DNA from: Gyrodactylus bullatarudis
Taxonomy: Eukaryota > Platyhelminthes > Monogenea > Gyrodactylidea > Gyrodactylidae
DNA length: 53,338 nt
NCBI GenBank assembly: GCA_012064415.1
Contig: SSNU01000109.1
Span: 52,181 to 105,518 of the forward strand
Direction of reading: 5' to 3'
In this document: piece after piece, positions 43,001 to 50,829 of the stretch
Layout of the letters: each line of letters starts with the position of its first letter
Numbering within the stretch: the first letter of the stretch is position 1
The notes under the pieces: model-generated
Told to the model about the DNA's origin: nothing
What the model saw: only the letters and a program-made list of their open reading frames with translations
The model's database searches: none
Program-made: the position numbers and the translations under genes

Positions 43001-46000
43001 TTTGATCATTTTCACTACCTGAAAATCAATGAAATTTCGATAATTCAAAATCTCTCGAAAATGAGGAAACTGTTAATAATCTGACGGTGCTATTCAGCTT
43101 TATTATCTAAACTTGATCCTGAAAATAAATTTTTGGTCACTCTCCTAGTTTCAAATAAATAAAAACTTTCAGCTCAAAGCTCGAAAAAATGGGAATTGGC
43201 GCCAAATTGAAAAAAATACCATATTTTTCATAAAAAAAATTTTTTTCAGAAATTTATTTTTTCAAATTGTAAAAGTGGGCAACCTGAGTAGGATTCCAAT
43301 AGATCTTTAGCAAATTCGACTTCTTGATCGAGATTACTGTAAAAATCATAGATTCCCAACTTCATATCAACCAACTTTACATTAAGGAGCAGGTCAAGCT
43401 GAACATTAGCGGTAGGATGTTTAAACTGGAATATTCTAAGGAACTGTTTCTGAATTAATTCAAGCTTAACTGAGGAGCTAATAGAGGAGGGGTTCCAAAT
43501 GGCTGAGCAATATTCAATAATGGAGCGAGCATAGAATTTGAACGTAGAATGTAAATAAGCACCATATGGAAATTACAGTGTTTTTAGACAATTAACCTAC
43601 TAGCAAAGTGTGGTCACTGGTAATTACTATATCCATGTGAACTCTACCTCACAACGTTGAAGACCTGGGTTCGAATCCTGGCTATGGTGTACTGACGAGT
43701 CCTAATAAGGACGAAACGCGTCTACATCTGCCACCGTGAGTTGAATATTATTCGACTCTCTTATGGAATTGACACTTGCTTATCCGAATTTCTAACATCT
43801 AGGTGTGAGAAGACAATCTCCATCAAGTTAGAGATCATATGGATATAGTAATTACCAGTGACCACACTTTGCTAGTAGGTTAATTGTCTAAAAACACAGA
43901 CGAATAGAATTGAGTCAATGATCTTCATGAGATTATTTTGTAATGTTATTGGTCTAAATTCATTACTGTTGAAGAGTTTTTGGTGTTTTCAGCTCACATA
44001 ACGTGTGTTGTTACTTATACCTTAACCACAACAGGAAGAACTTTTTATTTTTGATAAACTCGTCGTACCGCTGAAGAAGGCGTGTGAAGATAATCACCAT
44101 TAAAAAGTTTGGATGACCTTGACTGAGAATTCGAATATTGACCTAAGTTTCAATAAATTTTATCAAAAAATAATTTTAGATCATTTTTTACTCATTTGGA
44201 AATTAAGGAGGCCAATTATCTTTCCAAGTCCTTGGATAGCAGGTCCGGATTAGTGAGTCATTTACAATTTACTCAATAATGTATTATTAGTGGGTTTTCT
44301 TCTATTACAGTGAAAATTGTGCACTTTATGTCAAAAATCACCCTTTTCTCTCTGTCTCTTTTTTATTAAAATAATAATATAACCTCTGTACTTATTAGTA
44401 AGCACACCTCAATTATTGGAACTTGAAAAATAAAATAGATAACAAATTATACAGTTCAGAATTTTTTTCTCTTTTTAACCATCTCATAGTATATCATATT
44501 TTCTCAAACTATTTAACCAGAAATATTGGCATTTAAAATTTATAACTTTCAGCGAAAAACCTTTCTCTAAATCCGTTTTTTCCTCTACAAAAAGGGCTTG
44601 TTCTAGTCACAAAACAAACAATGAGTCATAGAGCATTTATATATTCAAAATGTTTGGTTTATCACAACATTTGGAGTCGGTATTTGGTCTGGACTCCAAA
44701 TTTTGCTGGTTTTCAAACAATTCAAATTGTGCCATCAGAAACGTCCATGAATGCTCTTTGAACTATCAAAGTTCACAATTGTTCCATGCACTTTTGTTTT
44801 CTCGATAATGTGGAGGTACATTATTGTATCATCTTGGCTTTTTTGAGTGCCCTTCAAAAATATAGAAATTTTGATCCCATAAATAGAGATTAGACTCATG
44901 TTATGAACCAATCAGAGCTACGACCGCCACACATTTCAGGATAGAATTTCAATAGAAAGACCCATTCGTGTAATCTATGATAAGATATATCTGGATACAA
45001 AATTTAGGAGCGATCATTATATCATTTATATTTATCAAAAATCTATCTTTTCACACCTAAAACTTTCTCATTAATATTGATGAGAGAAATAAACCTGCAA
45101 AATTAACACCTAATCTGAACTAACCATACTCATTAATACAGAAAAAGATTTTAAATGAGTAAAAAACTAAATTTACACAGAAATAAAACGGGGTTTAATT
45201 TATTAAACATCTGTTCTTCAAGCTGTGATTCTTTAATTCAAACGATGGAATTGGACTTATGACTCATTGTTTGTTTTGTGACTAGAACAAGCCCTTTTTG
45301 TAGAGGAAAAAACGGATTTTAGAGAAAGGTTTTTTCGCTGAAAGTTATAAATTTATAAGGTTTCAAATGCTAATATTTATGGTTAAATAGTGAGCACTAT
45401 CAATAAATCACAGGTTAATGAAGATTTGTAAAATTGATAAGTTTTTTATCAGTACAATATAAATGAAGAGAAAGTAATGAACAGATGGTGACAAAATATT
45501 ATAGGTATAATGCCTGACCGTTAGCATATATGTACCAACTCCTTATCAAAAAACATGTTAAAAAGATGCGTTTATTTTATTATTCTTATATAAACATGAA
45601 GTTATTGGTATTAACTTATTATAATTATTTTGTAAGAAGATTAATTTCTATCAACTTTTCTATATGAAAATGAAAATTGTAAAGCAGAACATATGCATTG
45701 TTCAATGATTTTTTTTATTTCATTTGTGTTTCCTTTATTATTTCAAAAGAACTTGTAAGTGATAGGCATTTTTTGAGTTTGTTTCTTAGTACAACGTTGG
45801 TTCGATAGACTAGTTATTCGAAATTTTTTCTCTTTAGTTGTTGTAGCTAGCAAGTAGATGTAAGAATAGTGTTGAAGAAAATTATCGGCTGTTAAGAGGT
45901 TATCATAGACATTTGTTACAGTTTTAATCCAAGATGATCTTTTGTTGGAAATATCTTTTGAACATAAAAGTTTACTAATGAATTTCGTTCAGTCAAAATA

Positions 46001-49000
46001 TATGCAGTCTAGAATATTGTTCTGTCTAGTTGGTCTAGATCAAAAAAAATTTTTTTTTTCATCATATCACTACTAATTTTTTATACACTTTATTTATTTA
46101 CATTGTTTATTAATATATTTTCTTCATTCTAATCATAGTAATCTTAAGTCACTCACTCAGAAAGTTCAAACGATTTACTATGAAAAAATTAATTTAAGAA
46201 AATACCTGAAAAAAATTTTTTTTTGTTAGAAAATGATTCTTTATTGAAAAAGAAATAATAATAGAAAAAATCGAAATGAAAGGTAATTTTTGTACTATAT
46301 GTAATAAAATTCTGATATCTGGTGGTTTGTAATAAATTCAAAATTGAGAAAGTAATCTTGTCTATGAAAATCTTTTAAATTGGCGTTTGCTAAATCTGAA
46401 AAATTTTAACGAAATCAATCTGGTTTCCATTACTAATGAAGATCAGGATAGGCAAGCGTATAAGAGTAATCAATTTCATCTTATATGTCCCATAATAGTT
46501 GTTACGGAGTAAAAGTTATCACAATTAGACAAGTCGTATTTTTCATGGAGGATGTTATAAGTGGGAAGTAGGAAATTATTTTGATAAGAAATGTTTCTTA
46601 AATTATAATTTCGTTCGATTTTAATGAATGTTTCGGTGAACTTTTTAATGATGAAGGCAAAACGGCGAATCCAAAGAGGATTAAGACCGGAAGCCACGAT
46701 CCGAGCATTGTAGGAATTGAGGTCAGGGTAAAGTGCGTATAAAAATCTATTTTGAGGAATTGACACTTGCTTATCCGAATTTCTAACATCTAGGTGTGAG
46801 AAGACAATCTCCATCAAGTTAGAGTTCACATGGATATAGTAATTACCAGTGACCACACTTTGCTAGTAGGTTAATTGTCTAAGAACGTAGAATATTTTAA
46901 CGTATAATAATAATAATTCTTAGCGTTTTTAGGTACTTTTTACTAAAAAGTTTTTAGTGACTTGAAAAAAATATAATACGTCATAAGAGTTTATTAATCT
47001 AATCTCTGAGATCCAAACAAAAATATTAAGTGCATTTTGTTTCAGAATCCTGGCTAAAATTAATTTAATTTTTGAGGCCCTACTGATAACTTGATTACAT
47101 TCCTTTTTAAAAAAGATAATTATGTTTAATAATTATAATTGATTTCAAAGAAAACATAAGATCTTTTAAAAATTCGTAATTTAATTTTTAATTAATTTTG
47201 ATCGGAATTCTAGTTTGACCTGTGAATTTTCTCTTTTCTGTTGTTTATAATTGCTCAAATGGAATGACGGTCTCTATTATCAGATGCTCTATATAAAAAT
47301 CTACAGAAAGTAATAATTGTAAATCAATTATGTGGTTTCACTTCCTTAAAACACTTGAGAGTGTGCTACAGTACTTTATAATCAGAATTTTATCATCATT
47401 AGACGATAAACAGAATGCATCTATGTAAATGCACATAATTTCCTGTACTTTCTTTTAGCTTTCCGCAGAAGAATGATTCTTTTTCACATTTAAAGTGTTT
47501 GATGCAAGTGTATTTAAATTTATTGATTTTCAGGTGGCTATCTCCCCTGCACCTTCTTCGCAACGTATGTTGAGAAACGAGAATGGAATAAGGACCTTGC
47601 CAATATCCTCATGATTGTGTTTGCCCTTGGCAGTGTTTTTGGGCGTTTATTCTTCTCCAATTTGACACAGTTCACTAAAATTAATCCCATTCATGTTTTT
47701 ATTGTCGTGGGTGTTTCCTGGGTCATGGTTTATATTGGATTCGCATTCTGTACAACAATCTATCTGTGTTTTGTCCTGCAAGCATTGCATGCAATTTTCC
47801 TATGTGAGTAATGCTCTTCAAAAAGAAAAATTTCTCTTTATTGCCATTAGTTTCAGTAATACAGAAGTAAATTTTTCTGTCAGATCAGTGATCACTGTAT
47901 AGTTGGCTAGGGTGAAATTTATAACTTTTCTAATAAAGCTCTGTAGTTGACATGAAGGTGAGAATTTACTATTTTTACAAAAATCTCAATATTTTTATTA
48001 TTACAATGTTTTTAGACAATAAACCTACTAGCAAAGTATGCTTAATAAGCATTGCTTATCCGAGTTCTAGCATCTAGGTCTGAGAAGACAATCTCCATCA
48101 AGATAGAGTTCATATGGATATAGTAATAACCAGTGACCACACTTTGCAGGCAGGTTTATTGTCTAAAAAAATTGTAAAGTTCTGCATTGTAATTATTCAA
48201 AATATCCAGTGTGTTGGTGGTTTCAGCTCCATCAACTTAGATTAATATGGATATAGTAATAAGCTGTGACCACACTTTGCTAGTAACTCAATATTTTTCT
48301 TCAGAAAATCAGGAAAATATCGGCATTGAATTACTTCAAATCTTCAATAGCGATAAAAAATTTGAACGTTGAAAAAGTGGGAATTTTGGCCTTTATCGAA
48401 ATTAGATTTGTTTCAGAAAATTTTTCTATTTTAACAAATTATTGACTTATTTCATTATGGGATCCAAAAAATATTATCTCAGTATTCAATGAGATACTCA
48501 TTGTGAGGATTCAGAAATCGAGTGAATATTTAGTAATAAAGCTTATATTTCGCCGGATCTCTTCAGACTATTACACCGGCTTGATATTAGTAAAAAATAT
48601 TATGTTACTGACTAATAGTCAGTGACTATCCGGTAAAAAAAACTAGGTTTAAATCTATGAGTGCCAAGCATCATTTCTTAATGAGGCCTTCTTGTAAGGG
48701 AAAGAATTCTCAAATTCTCCATGCCACTCATGTTGTGAAATCCTGAATATTTTTTTATGAATTCTTACAACGTAATCACTTAAAACCTGAATATTCTGGA
48801 GATTAAATGAGATTCCAACTTGTCTACACAAAAATTTATCACCTCACTATGAAGTGAAGCATTATTGTAAAATTAGTTTTTCTATGAATTCTGCGGGAGG
48901 TTATAGGAAAAATGTGTTCAAAAATATACCAAACATCATCTGAGTACTTTATTCTATTAGAATAGTAGGTTAATGTTAAGAATAGGTAGGTGTGTTTAAC

Positions 49001-49444
49001 AATTATATATACGGCTTACTACTTGAGAGTAAAACAATTTTTACAATATTACTGTTTCGAATTTAGTTCATTAGTAATGAATCATTACTAATGATTCATT
49101 ACATATTACGATTATTCAAATAATCTATTGAAATAGAATTCTTTCATTATTTTATTTAAATTTTAAGACCAAGAATTAGATTTTAATTATTTCTTTATAT
49201 AGCTCCATATGTTGTGATGACAAGCATTTTGTGCGTAGAATACCTCGGAATTGAATCTCTTACAAATGCTATGGGATTTCTTTCCTTGGGCAGAGGAATA
49301 TTTTCGCTTTTAAGTGGACCAATAGCTGGTTTTATTGTGGAAAAGACAGATGAATATGTTGTTCTCTATCTAACTGCCGGTTCAATTCCAATTGGATTCA
49401 TTATCATATCTAGTCTTGCCTTATTGATGAAAAGAAAACTCTAA
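25025..49444 (+). CDS. SLC16/monocarboxylate-transporter-like protein, nine exons over 24 kb
   Basis: Major-facilitator transporter of the SLC16 (MCT) family; substrate unknown. Exons: 25025-25041, 25096-25162, 29396-29618, 29650-29942, 29972-30239, 30269-30488, 42329-42624, 47534-47803, 49203-49444. They sum to 1896 nt, 631 aa, in frame throughout. The family hallmark APDGGYGYVVLFASFMIIF with IVDGIVYSFG opens TM1. YLPPLIIVNSYFEKKRGMAT (TM4-5), FGSLMRPLKPL (end of TM6), a long charged loop, LLGNFTFIMILLVNIFYSF (TM7), SVFGRLFFSNL (TM8 region) and MGFLSLGRGIFSLLSGPIAG (TM10-11) follow. Exon 7 is identified because it alone supplies TM7 with matching phases on both sides. Introns are either tiny (29-54 nt) or very large (4.2, 11.8, 4.9 and 1.4 kb) and loaded with mobile elements. 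AATAAA motifs at 49525-49534. Confidence 0.88.
25828..27237 (-). mobile_element. Ginger/KRBA2-like integrase transposon with ~140-bp terminal inverted repeats
   Basis: The terminal inverted repeats (about 25828-25966 and 27098-27237) are near-identical and contain many short CAGTGT/ACACTG units. The minus-strand frame 27038-26013 (341 aa) encodes an H2C2-like start (HLKTGHGGRDRMVYDIRVKW followed by NLCITCQKSKG) and an integrase-like DDE core with D in AQVDFIDF and D in DILQRDNGREFVNKV. The frame then jumps to a Cys-rich tail (CNCIRNCRTLTCKCKKNQVL, NSRCHHS). In KRBA2/Ginger-type proteins a long segment containing the third acidic residue separates these parts, so this copy carries an internal deletion and is probably inactive. 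It lies in intron 2 of the SLC16 gene. Confidence 0.8.
27316..28125 (-). mobile_element. Decayed second Ginger-like copy with its own inverted repeats
   Basis: Inverted repeats at about 27316-27440 and 28010-28125 (ACTCGACTGTACACATTAAT and complement) bound 0.8 kb. On the minus strand around 27490-27570 is a broken Cys-rich tail (CKCREDNVLCHSRYHA) homologous to the neighbour's tail, with stops. Sub-repeats CAGTGTGTACACTGA are shared with the first copy. The two elements sit almost end to end. Confidence 0.65.
28182..29053. mobile_element. Non-autonomous element with ~85-bp terminal inverted repeats
   Basis: The arms 28182-28266 and 28970-29053 are inverted copies (AGCCTCTGATCATTATATAT ... 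and ATATATAATGATCAGAGGCT). The 0.7-kb interior has no convincing coding sequence; a 66-codon open frame at 28347-28547 shows no known motif. Lies in SLC16 intron 2. Confidence 0.65.
30517..30805. repeat. Direct repeat pair in SLC16 intron 6
   Basis: A ~60-bp unit (CTGTTGTACATTTTTAACTT... TTGTGATAAAT) at 30517-30578 recurs in the same orientation at 30749-30805. Purpose unknown. Confidence 0.5.
31605..32345 (-). mobile_element. Decayed PLE copies (second PLE family) flanking a GGCGCC repeat
   Basis: 31605-31805 matches the 5' end of the PLE at 52130-52330 (shared ATTCAAGATAATAATTTACA), and 32080-32345 matches the coding part seen at 53010-53220 (CAGATGAAAG, AAACTAGATCT). Both are in minus orientation with many frame breaks. 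Between them lies a dispersed repeat (31855-32080). Confidence 0.6.
31855..32080. repeat. Dispersed ~230-bp repeat with GGCGCC palindrome (copy 1)
   Basis: It shares TTCGAAAAAATGGGA, TTGGCGCCAAATTGAAA, GTAAAAGTGGACAAC-like and AGATTCCCAACTTCATATCA blocks with 43160-43390 in the same orientation. Partial relatives occur near 37130, 42095, 48350 and 51175. No coding capacity; origin unknown. Confidence 0.55.
32979..33240 (+). mobile_element. PLE linker fragment bracketed by a ~58-bp direct repeat
   Basis: The frame 33013-33213 encodes the PLE linker before the endonuclease (KLTKITTETFPGHKVRFLSK, then TTKLLNDRNKDP), homologous to 7290-7420. A segment CTGCTTAAGCGAAAGAGTAG... at 32990-33040 is repeated at 33188-33238, so the fragment is flanked by a direct repeat. 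The GIY-YIG domain is missing. Confidence 0.6.
33240..34890. other. Intronic stretch without recognisable features
   Basis: Part of SLC16 intron 6. AT-rich; the short open frames here (for example 34055-34391) have no family motif and look like chance. Confidence 0.4.
34900..35045 (-). mobile_element. PLE terminal fragment (copy d), degenerate hammerhead-like core
   Basis: Minus-strand CTGACGA (35019-35025), spacer GATCCGGT (35011-35018), GAAA (35007-35010), palindrome AAAGCTTT, and the ATGAATTCTTCATT ORF start shared with copy a. The predicted helix I partner and the upstream CCGG are mutated. Confidence 0.5.
36117..36726 (+). mobile_element. Penelope-like element 3' part: GIY-YIG endonuclease domain (second copy)
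   Basis: Open from about 36117 and truncated at its 5' side, it encodes TTKLLNGRNKDPIPKLRKK, then GVIYLFTCSCGSKYVGQTSR (GIY-YIG), LGERVNEHLRPKH and LKLKPDLCVQKVIASNLGI. It is clearly paralogous to 7206-8111. The TGA stop (36724-36726) lies inside the CTGAAGA of the ribozyme-like core, so coding end and ribozyme core overlap. It sits in SLC16 intron 6. Confidence 0.85.
36710..36768 (+). ncRNA. PLE hammerhead-like ribozyme (copy e), best-formed helices I and III
   Basis: CUGAAGA (36723-36729), N8 GACCCGGC, GAAA (36738-36741), hairpin UAAA-ACG-UUUA, then UC with predicted cleavage after 36754. Helix I: AAGU just before the core pairs with ACUU after the cleavage site, and AUAAU/AUUAU can extend it past a bulged C. 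This copy lacks the upstream CCGGG partner of the N8 segment. An ORF start (ATG 36788, encoding ILDEVRQYYRS) follows. Confidence 0.6.
36850..38340. other. Intronic stretch without recognisable genes
   Basis: Part of SLC16 intron 6. A partial GGCGCC-type repeat around 37130-37215 is the only recognisable sequence. Confidence 0.4.
38342..38413 (+). tRNA. tRNA-Glu (CTC)
   Basis: 72 nt with TCCCTTA/T(C)AGGGA acceptor arms, box A TGGTCTAGCGGTTAGGAT, anticodon arm CTGG-CTCTCAG-CCAG (anticodon CTC), and box B GGTTCGACTCC. It is close to animal tRNA-Glu. One acceptor mismatch (T-C at the sixth pair) is visible. It lies within intron 6 of the SLC16 gene, on the same strand. Confidence 0.88.
38422..38509 (+). 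other. tRNA-like sequence with 9-bp acceptor stem (decayed tRNA or SINE head)
   Basis: Starts 8 bp after the tRNA-Glu gene. GCCCGGTGT and ACACCGGGC form a perfect 9-bp stem enclosing 88 nt. A box A-like TGACGTAGTGGTAT and box B GGTTCAAACCC are present. The middle is pyrimidine-rich and cannot form an anticodon arm, so it is not a working tRNA. It may be a tRNA-derived SINE head or a decayed long-arm tRNA. Confidence 0.5.
38545..39710 (+). mobile_element. Non-LTR retrotransposon (LINE) reverse-transcriptase fragment
   Basis: Frames give SQHGF, IYIDLKKAFDSLSF, SGVPQGSRMGPLLFNLVF, FADDLKICFSF (catalytic [FY]ADD), then the thumb region with YARPTVEYCSAIWCP and LDAIQKRFLRLA, ending YKYLENF-stop at 39672. 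A stop codon sits directly before FADD (38926-38928) and other frame breaks occur, so it is dead. A duplicated TAAAGAATTTA tail follows. Jockey/CR1-like by motif spacing; 5' truncated. Confidence 0.85.
39849..41925 (+). mobile_element. MULE-type DNA transposon with long inverted repeats
   Basis: Inverted repeats of roughly 120-190 bp, built on repeated CAAATGGA units, flank the transposase gene (about 39849-40045 and 41805-41925; shared CCTATTTTCATAA and CAAATGGATATACCAGA). An outer inverted pair around CGAGCTGGCG (39815-39830 and 42123-42135) may mean that the MULE sits inside another palindromic repeat. I could not fix the target-site duplication. Lies in SLC16 intron 6. Confidence 0.7.
40090..41733 (+). 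CDS. MULE transposase, apparently intact
   Basis: Two exons, 40090-40311 and 40339-41733, joined by a 27-nt intron; 538 aa, no frame break. An N-terminal Cys/His zinc-finger-like domain (FYAVKCKRENCQFRAR ... LEKHSC, FLYWCH/FAR1 type) precedes the MULE DDE domain: D in LIAIDGCHFKNKS, W in EITWTYFLKNL, D in LVILSDREKGL, CLYHIGKNI and a likely E in LTSNIAESSNEMI. A SWIM zinc finger follows (NCSCGQPKIEGYLCEHICAA), and the C-terminus is basic (KCGRPRKKRLR). The ATG at 40090 is preferred over an upstream in-frame GTG. Because frame, motifs and flanking repeats all survive, this is the best candidate for a recently active element in the window. Confidence 0.88.
43160..43390. repeat. Dispersed ~230-bp repeat with GGCGCC palindrome (copy 2)
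   Basis: Same-orientation copy of 31855-32080 (shared CTCGAAAAAATGGGAATTGG, GTGGGCAACCTGAGTAGGAT and ATTCCCAACTTCATATCAA). An inverted partial copy lies just upstream at about 42840-42870. No gene. Confidence 0.55.
43390..43565 (-). pseudogene. LINE reverse-transcriptase fragment (minus)
   Basis: Minus-strand translation contains RSIIEYCSAIWNPSSISSS and LIQKQFLRIFQF, homologous to the thumb region of the LINE at 38545-39672. Short and truncated on both sides. Confidence 0.65.
43668..43678 (+). promoter_or_regulatory. Pol III B-box-like sequence
   Basis: GGTTCGAATCC is a perfect internal B box, 13 nt upstream of the hammerhead core. No convincing A box is seen upstream. Confidence 0.5.
43681..43736 (+). 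ncRNA. Type I hammerhead ribozyme
   Basis: CUGACGA (43692-43698); helix II GUCC/GGAC with loop UAAUAA (43699-43712); GAAA (43713-43716); helix III CGCG (43717-43720, self-complementary, so probably a dimer); GUC cleavage triplet ending at 43722. Helix I: UGUA (43688-43691) pairs with UACA (43723-43726), with GG/CC pairing beyond an internal loop. The three conserved core segments are perfect. The CTGACGAGTCC...GGACGAAACGCG string closely resembles the Schistosoma satellite hammerhead. Confidence 0.9.
44050..44150 (+). repeat. Dispersed repeat, third copy of the GAAGAAGGCGTGT family
   Basis: CTGAAGAAGGCGTGTGAAGA, TTTGGATGACC, GACTGAGAATTC and CCTAAGTTTCAATAAATTTT match the copy at 6360-6450. 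The GAAACG part is changed to TTAAAAAG. Confidence 0.45.
44508..45391. mobile_element. Non-autonomous element with ~125-bp terminal inverted repeats
   Basis: Arms at about 44508-44635 and 45255-45391 are inverted copies (CTCTACAAAAAGGGCTTGTT; CACAAAACAAACAATGAGTC). The interior has no coding motif. Lies in SLC16 intron 7. Confidence 0.7.
45391..46475. other. Intronic stretch without recognisable features
   Basis: Part of SLC16 intron 7. AT-rich, with homopolymer T runs (46040-46080, 46210-46230). No gene or repeat copy seen. Confidence 0.4.
46476..46755 (-). pseudogene. LINE C-terminal fragment (minus) fused to a half MITE
   Basis: Minus-strand translation (YALYPDLNSYNARIV, LNPLWIRRFAFIIKKFTETF) resembles the RR-containing C-terminal region of Jockey/CR1-type LINEs. 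The frame runs into the half element at 46756-46885, so the junction is artificial. Confidence 0.5.
46756..46885. mobile_element. Half copy of the hammerhead-bearing inverted-repeat element
   Basis: Matches the right half of 43578-43897 (GGAATTGACACTTGCTTATC through GGTTAATTGTCTA). The ribozyme and the left arm are absent. Confidence 0.7.
48008..48170. mobile_element. Internally deleted copy of the inverted-repeat element
   Basis: Both termini are present (TTTTTAGACAATAAACCTAC and AGGTTTATTGTCTAAAAA) but the ribozyme portion is deleted; 163 bp. Flanks TTACAA and TTGTAA extend the palindrome. A further fragment lies at 48228-48292. Confidence 0.7.
48520..48600 (-). mobile_element. PLE terminal fragment (copy f) with hammerhead-like core
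   Basis: Minus strand: AGCCGGTG, TAATAGT, CTGAAGA (48660-complement region at 48560-48566), spacer GATCCGGC (48552-48559), GAAA (48548-48551), palindrome ATAAGCTTTAT, then UU instead of UC at the cleavage position. UAGU before the core pairs with ACUA after it. CCGG upstream pairs with CCGG of the spacer. Confidence 0.55.
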
Positions 49445-49524
49445 ATACATGTATAATTATCATGCATTGCATATATCCTATTGGTTATTATTTTTATTAG
49501 AAAATATCTTATGTTGCTATCATA

Positions 49525-49534
49525 AATAAATAAA
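49525..49534 (+). promoter_or_regulatory. Overlapping AATAAA polyadenylation signals of the SLC16 gene
   Basis: AATAAATAAA lies about 80 nt beyond the stop codon at 49442-49444, in the correct orientation. Confidence 0.6.
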
Positions 49535-49646
49535 ATTTATGTTTTGATCCACAAAGAGTTTTGAGTTTGATAATTACAAACTAATCATTAATTTGAGCAC
49601 TTTTCCAAAAATAATCTTTCATTTGAATTCTCATATCAGCCTATAT

Positions 49647-49907
49647 CACTGGTGGTCATGAAAAATTCAAAATTAGGGTCTATGGGAGAATTTTAAAAAA
49701 TCAGGTGTAAATTTGTGCGCTGGTTCCAAATCTGCTCTCAAATATGAAAACTTCTCAATAATTTCTGAGATAATTGGAAAAAACAAAGATTCCGAAAATT
49801 CCAAATTTCCCAAATTTAAAAAATAAATTTTCGCAAAAATTTACACCTGAATTTTTTTTAAATTCTCCCATAGACCCTAATTTTGAATTTTTCATGACAA
49901 CCAGTGT
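49647..49907. mobile_element. MITE-like palindrome, ~66-bp arms
   Basis: CACTGGTGGTCATGAAAAAT ... AGGTGTAAATTT on the left is repeated inverted on the right (to CCAGTG at 49901-49906). A partial arm (GTCATGAAAAATTCAAAATT) recurs at 28308-28330. Intergenic, 3' of the SLC16 gene. Confidence 0.7.
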
Positions 49908-49981
49908 ATTAGAATATCTCTTTGGACTGAGATAAATGTTCTGAAACGTTGTTTTTAAGCTGAGCTATGATTATTTGAAGT

Positions 49982-50156
49982 AAGAAGATGCCAGATTATC
50001 TGACACATAAAGATCTCTATTTAAGACATATTCATCATACATTCCATATAATTCCTGGTTTTACACAAAGAATAGAGGAGACGTCATTGGTCAAAATATA
50101 CAATTAGTTAGTTGAAATAGAGATCTTTATTTGTCAAATAATCTGACATCTTCTTG
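49982..50156. mobile_element. Small MITE-like palindrome, ~42-bp arms
   Basis: AAGAAGATGCCAGATTATCT ... AAAGATCTCTATTT and its inverted copy (AAATAGAGATCTTT ... CATCTTCTT) enclose about 90 bp. Confidence 0.6.
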
Positions 50157-50342
50157 TTATAGACAAGACCAAATTTCTGAACTTGGTTATAACTTTGATA
50201 GAAAATTTAATGTTGATTTTTATTCCCTAACTATAACATCCATTTAGAAAACCTAATAGAAGTAATGCTCATAATTAAAAACAAGACCTCAAATCTTATG
50301 AGTTAAGATTAACCATCAATTTATTCAATAGCTCTTATCGCG

Positions 50343-50785
50343 TTATTCTTCACAAATTCCGTGTCTCCTCTCATTGCAGTTGTCATCATTGACTTTATTC
50401 ATGTTATCTCCCCACTTGTAGGTTTCAACACAATTTTCACCATTCTGATAATCATCTGGCTGATTTGGAGCCCAAGGACTAAATAATATTTCGTAAATAT
50501 ATGAAATTAGTCTATAGAAAATAAAAGAACTCACATTTCTTCAGAGCTAAGTTCCGACCATAAGTTAATGTGGTCTTGTGATCTATGGAGACCCACCCAG
50601 CATAACCATTGAGGACAATTACTGGCTATCTCAGCTATATAATCTTTATGTGGTACAGCGAGACCATTTTTATTATTTGTATTACACCAGTTTTCTGCTT
50701 CAGACCAAGTCATTGCTTCTGGAGTTGCAGTGTAACCCTGAAGTGCTTTAGCAGACAGTGCAATTAAACACAAAGCGAATTTCAT
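50343..50785 (-). CDS. Secreted C-type lectin-like domain protein
   Basis: A single short CTLD. Exons 50785-50535 and 50478-50343 (56-nt intron) give 128 aa. The signal peptide (MKFALCLIALSAKALQG) is followed by the domain: MTWSEAENWCNTNNKNGLAV, CPQWLCWVGLHRSQ, LWSELSSEEIPWAPNQPDDY (QPD sugar-specificity motif), NCVETYKWGDNMNKVNDDNC and RRHGICEE. Four or more Cys match the CTLD disulphide pattern. The QPD motif suggests galactose-type specificity if calcium binding is retained. It may be a surface or secreted recognition protein; the ligand is unknown. Confidence 0.85.
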
Positions 50786-50812
50786 TTTTTGTTCTCAAGT
50801 GTTCTCAGTTTT

Positions 50813-50827
50813 ACCTATTTATATATG
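50813..50827 (-). promoter_or_regulatory. TATA box of the C-type lectin gene
   Basis: Minus strand CATATATAAATAGGT is centred about 35 bp upstream of the ATG, which implies a very short 5' UTR. It is the only clear TATA box I see at a gene start here. Confidence 0.5.
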
Positions 50828-50829
50828 AA

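Larger units (their letters stand above)
43578..43897 (+). mobile_element. 320-bp inverted-repeat element carrying a hammerhead ribozyme
   Basis: The ends are inverted copies of about 67 bp (GTGTTTTTAGACAATTAACC ... CACTGGTAATTACTATATCC), starting at 43578 and ending at 43897. The interior holds a pol III B box and a hammerhead ribozyme. A 3-bp CAG flank fits a TG...CA boundary, but the duplication is weak. Shorter relatives without the ribozyme are at 46756-46885, 48008-48170 and 48228-48292, so the family is dispersed within this one gene's introns. Confidence 0.75.

Noticed and set aside
46476..46856. 126-aa minus-strand frame as a host gene
   Set aside because: Its first part is translated inverted-repeat element and the rest is a LINE fragment.
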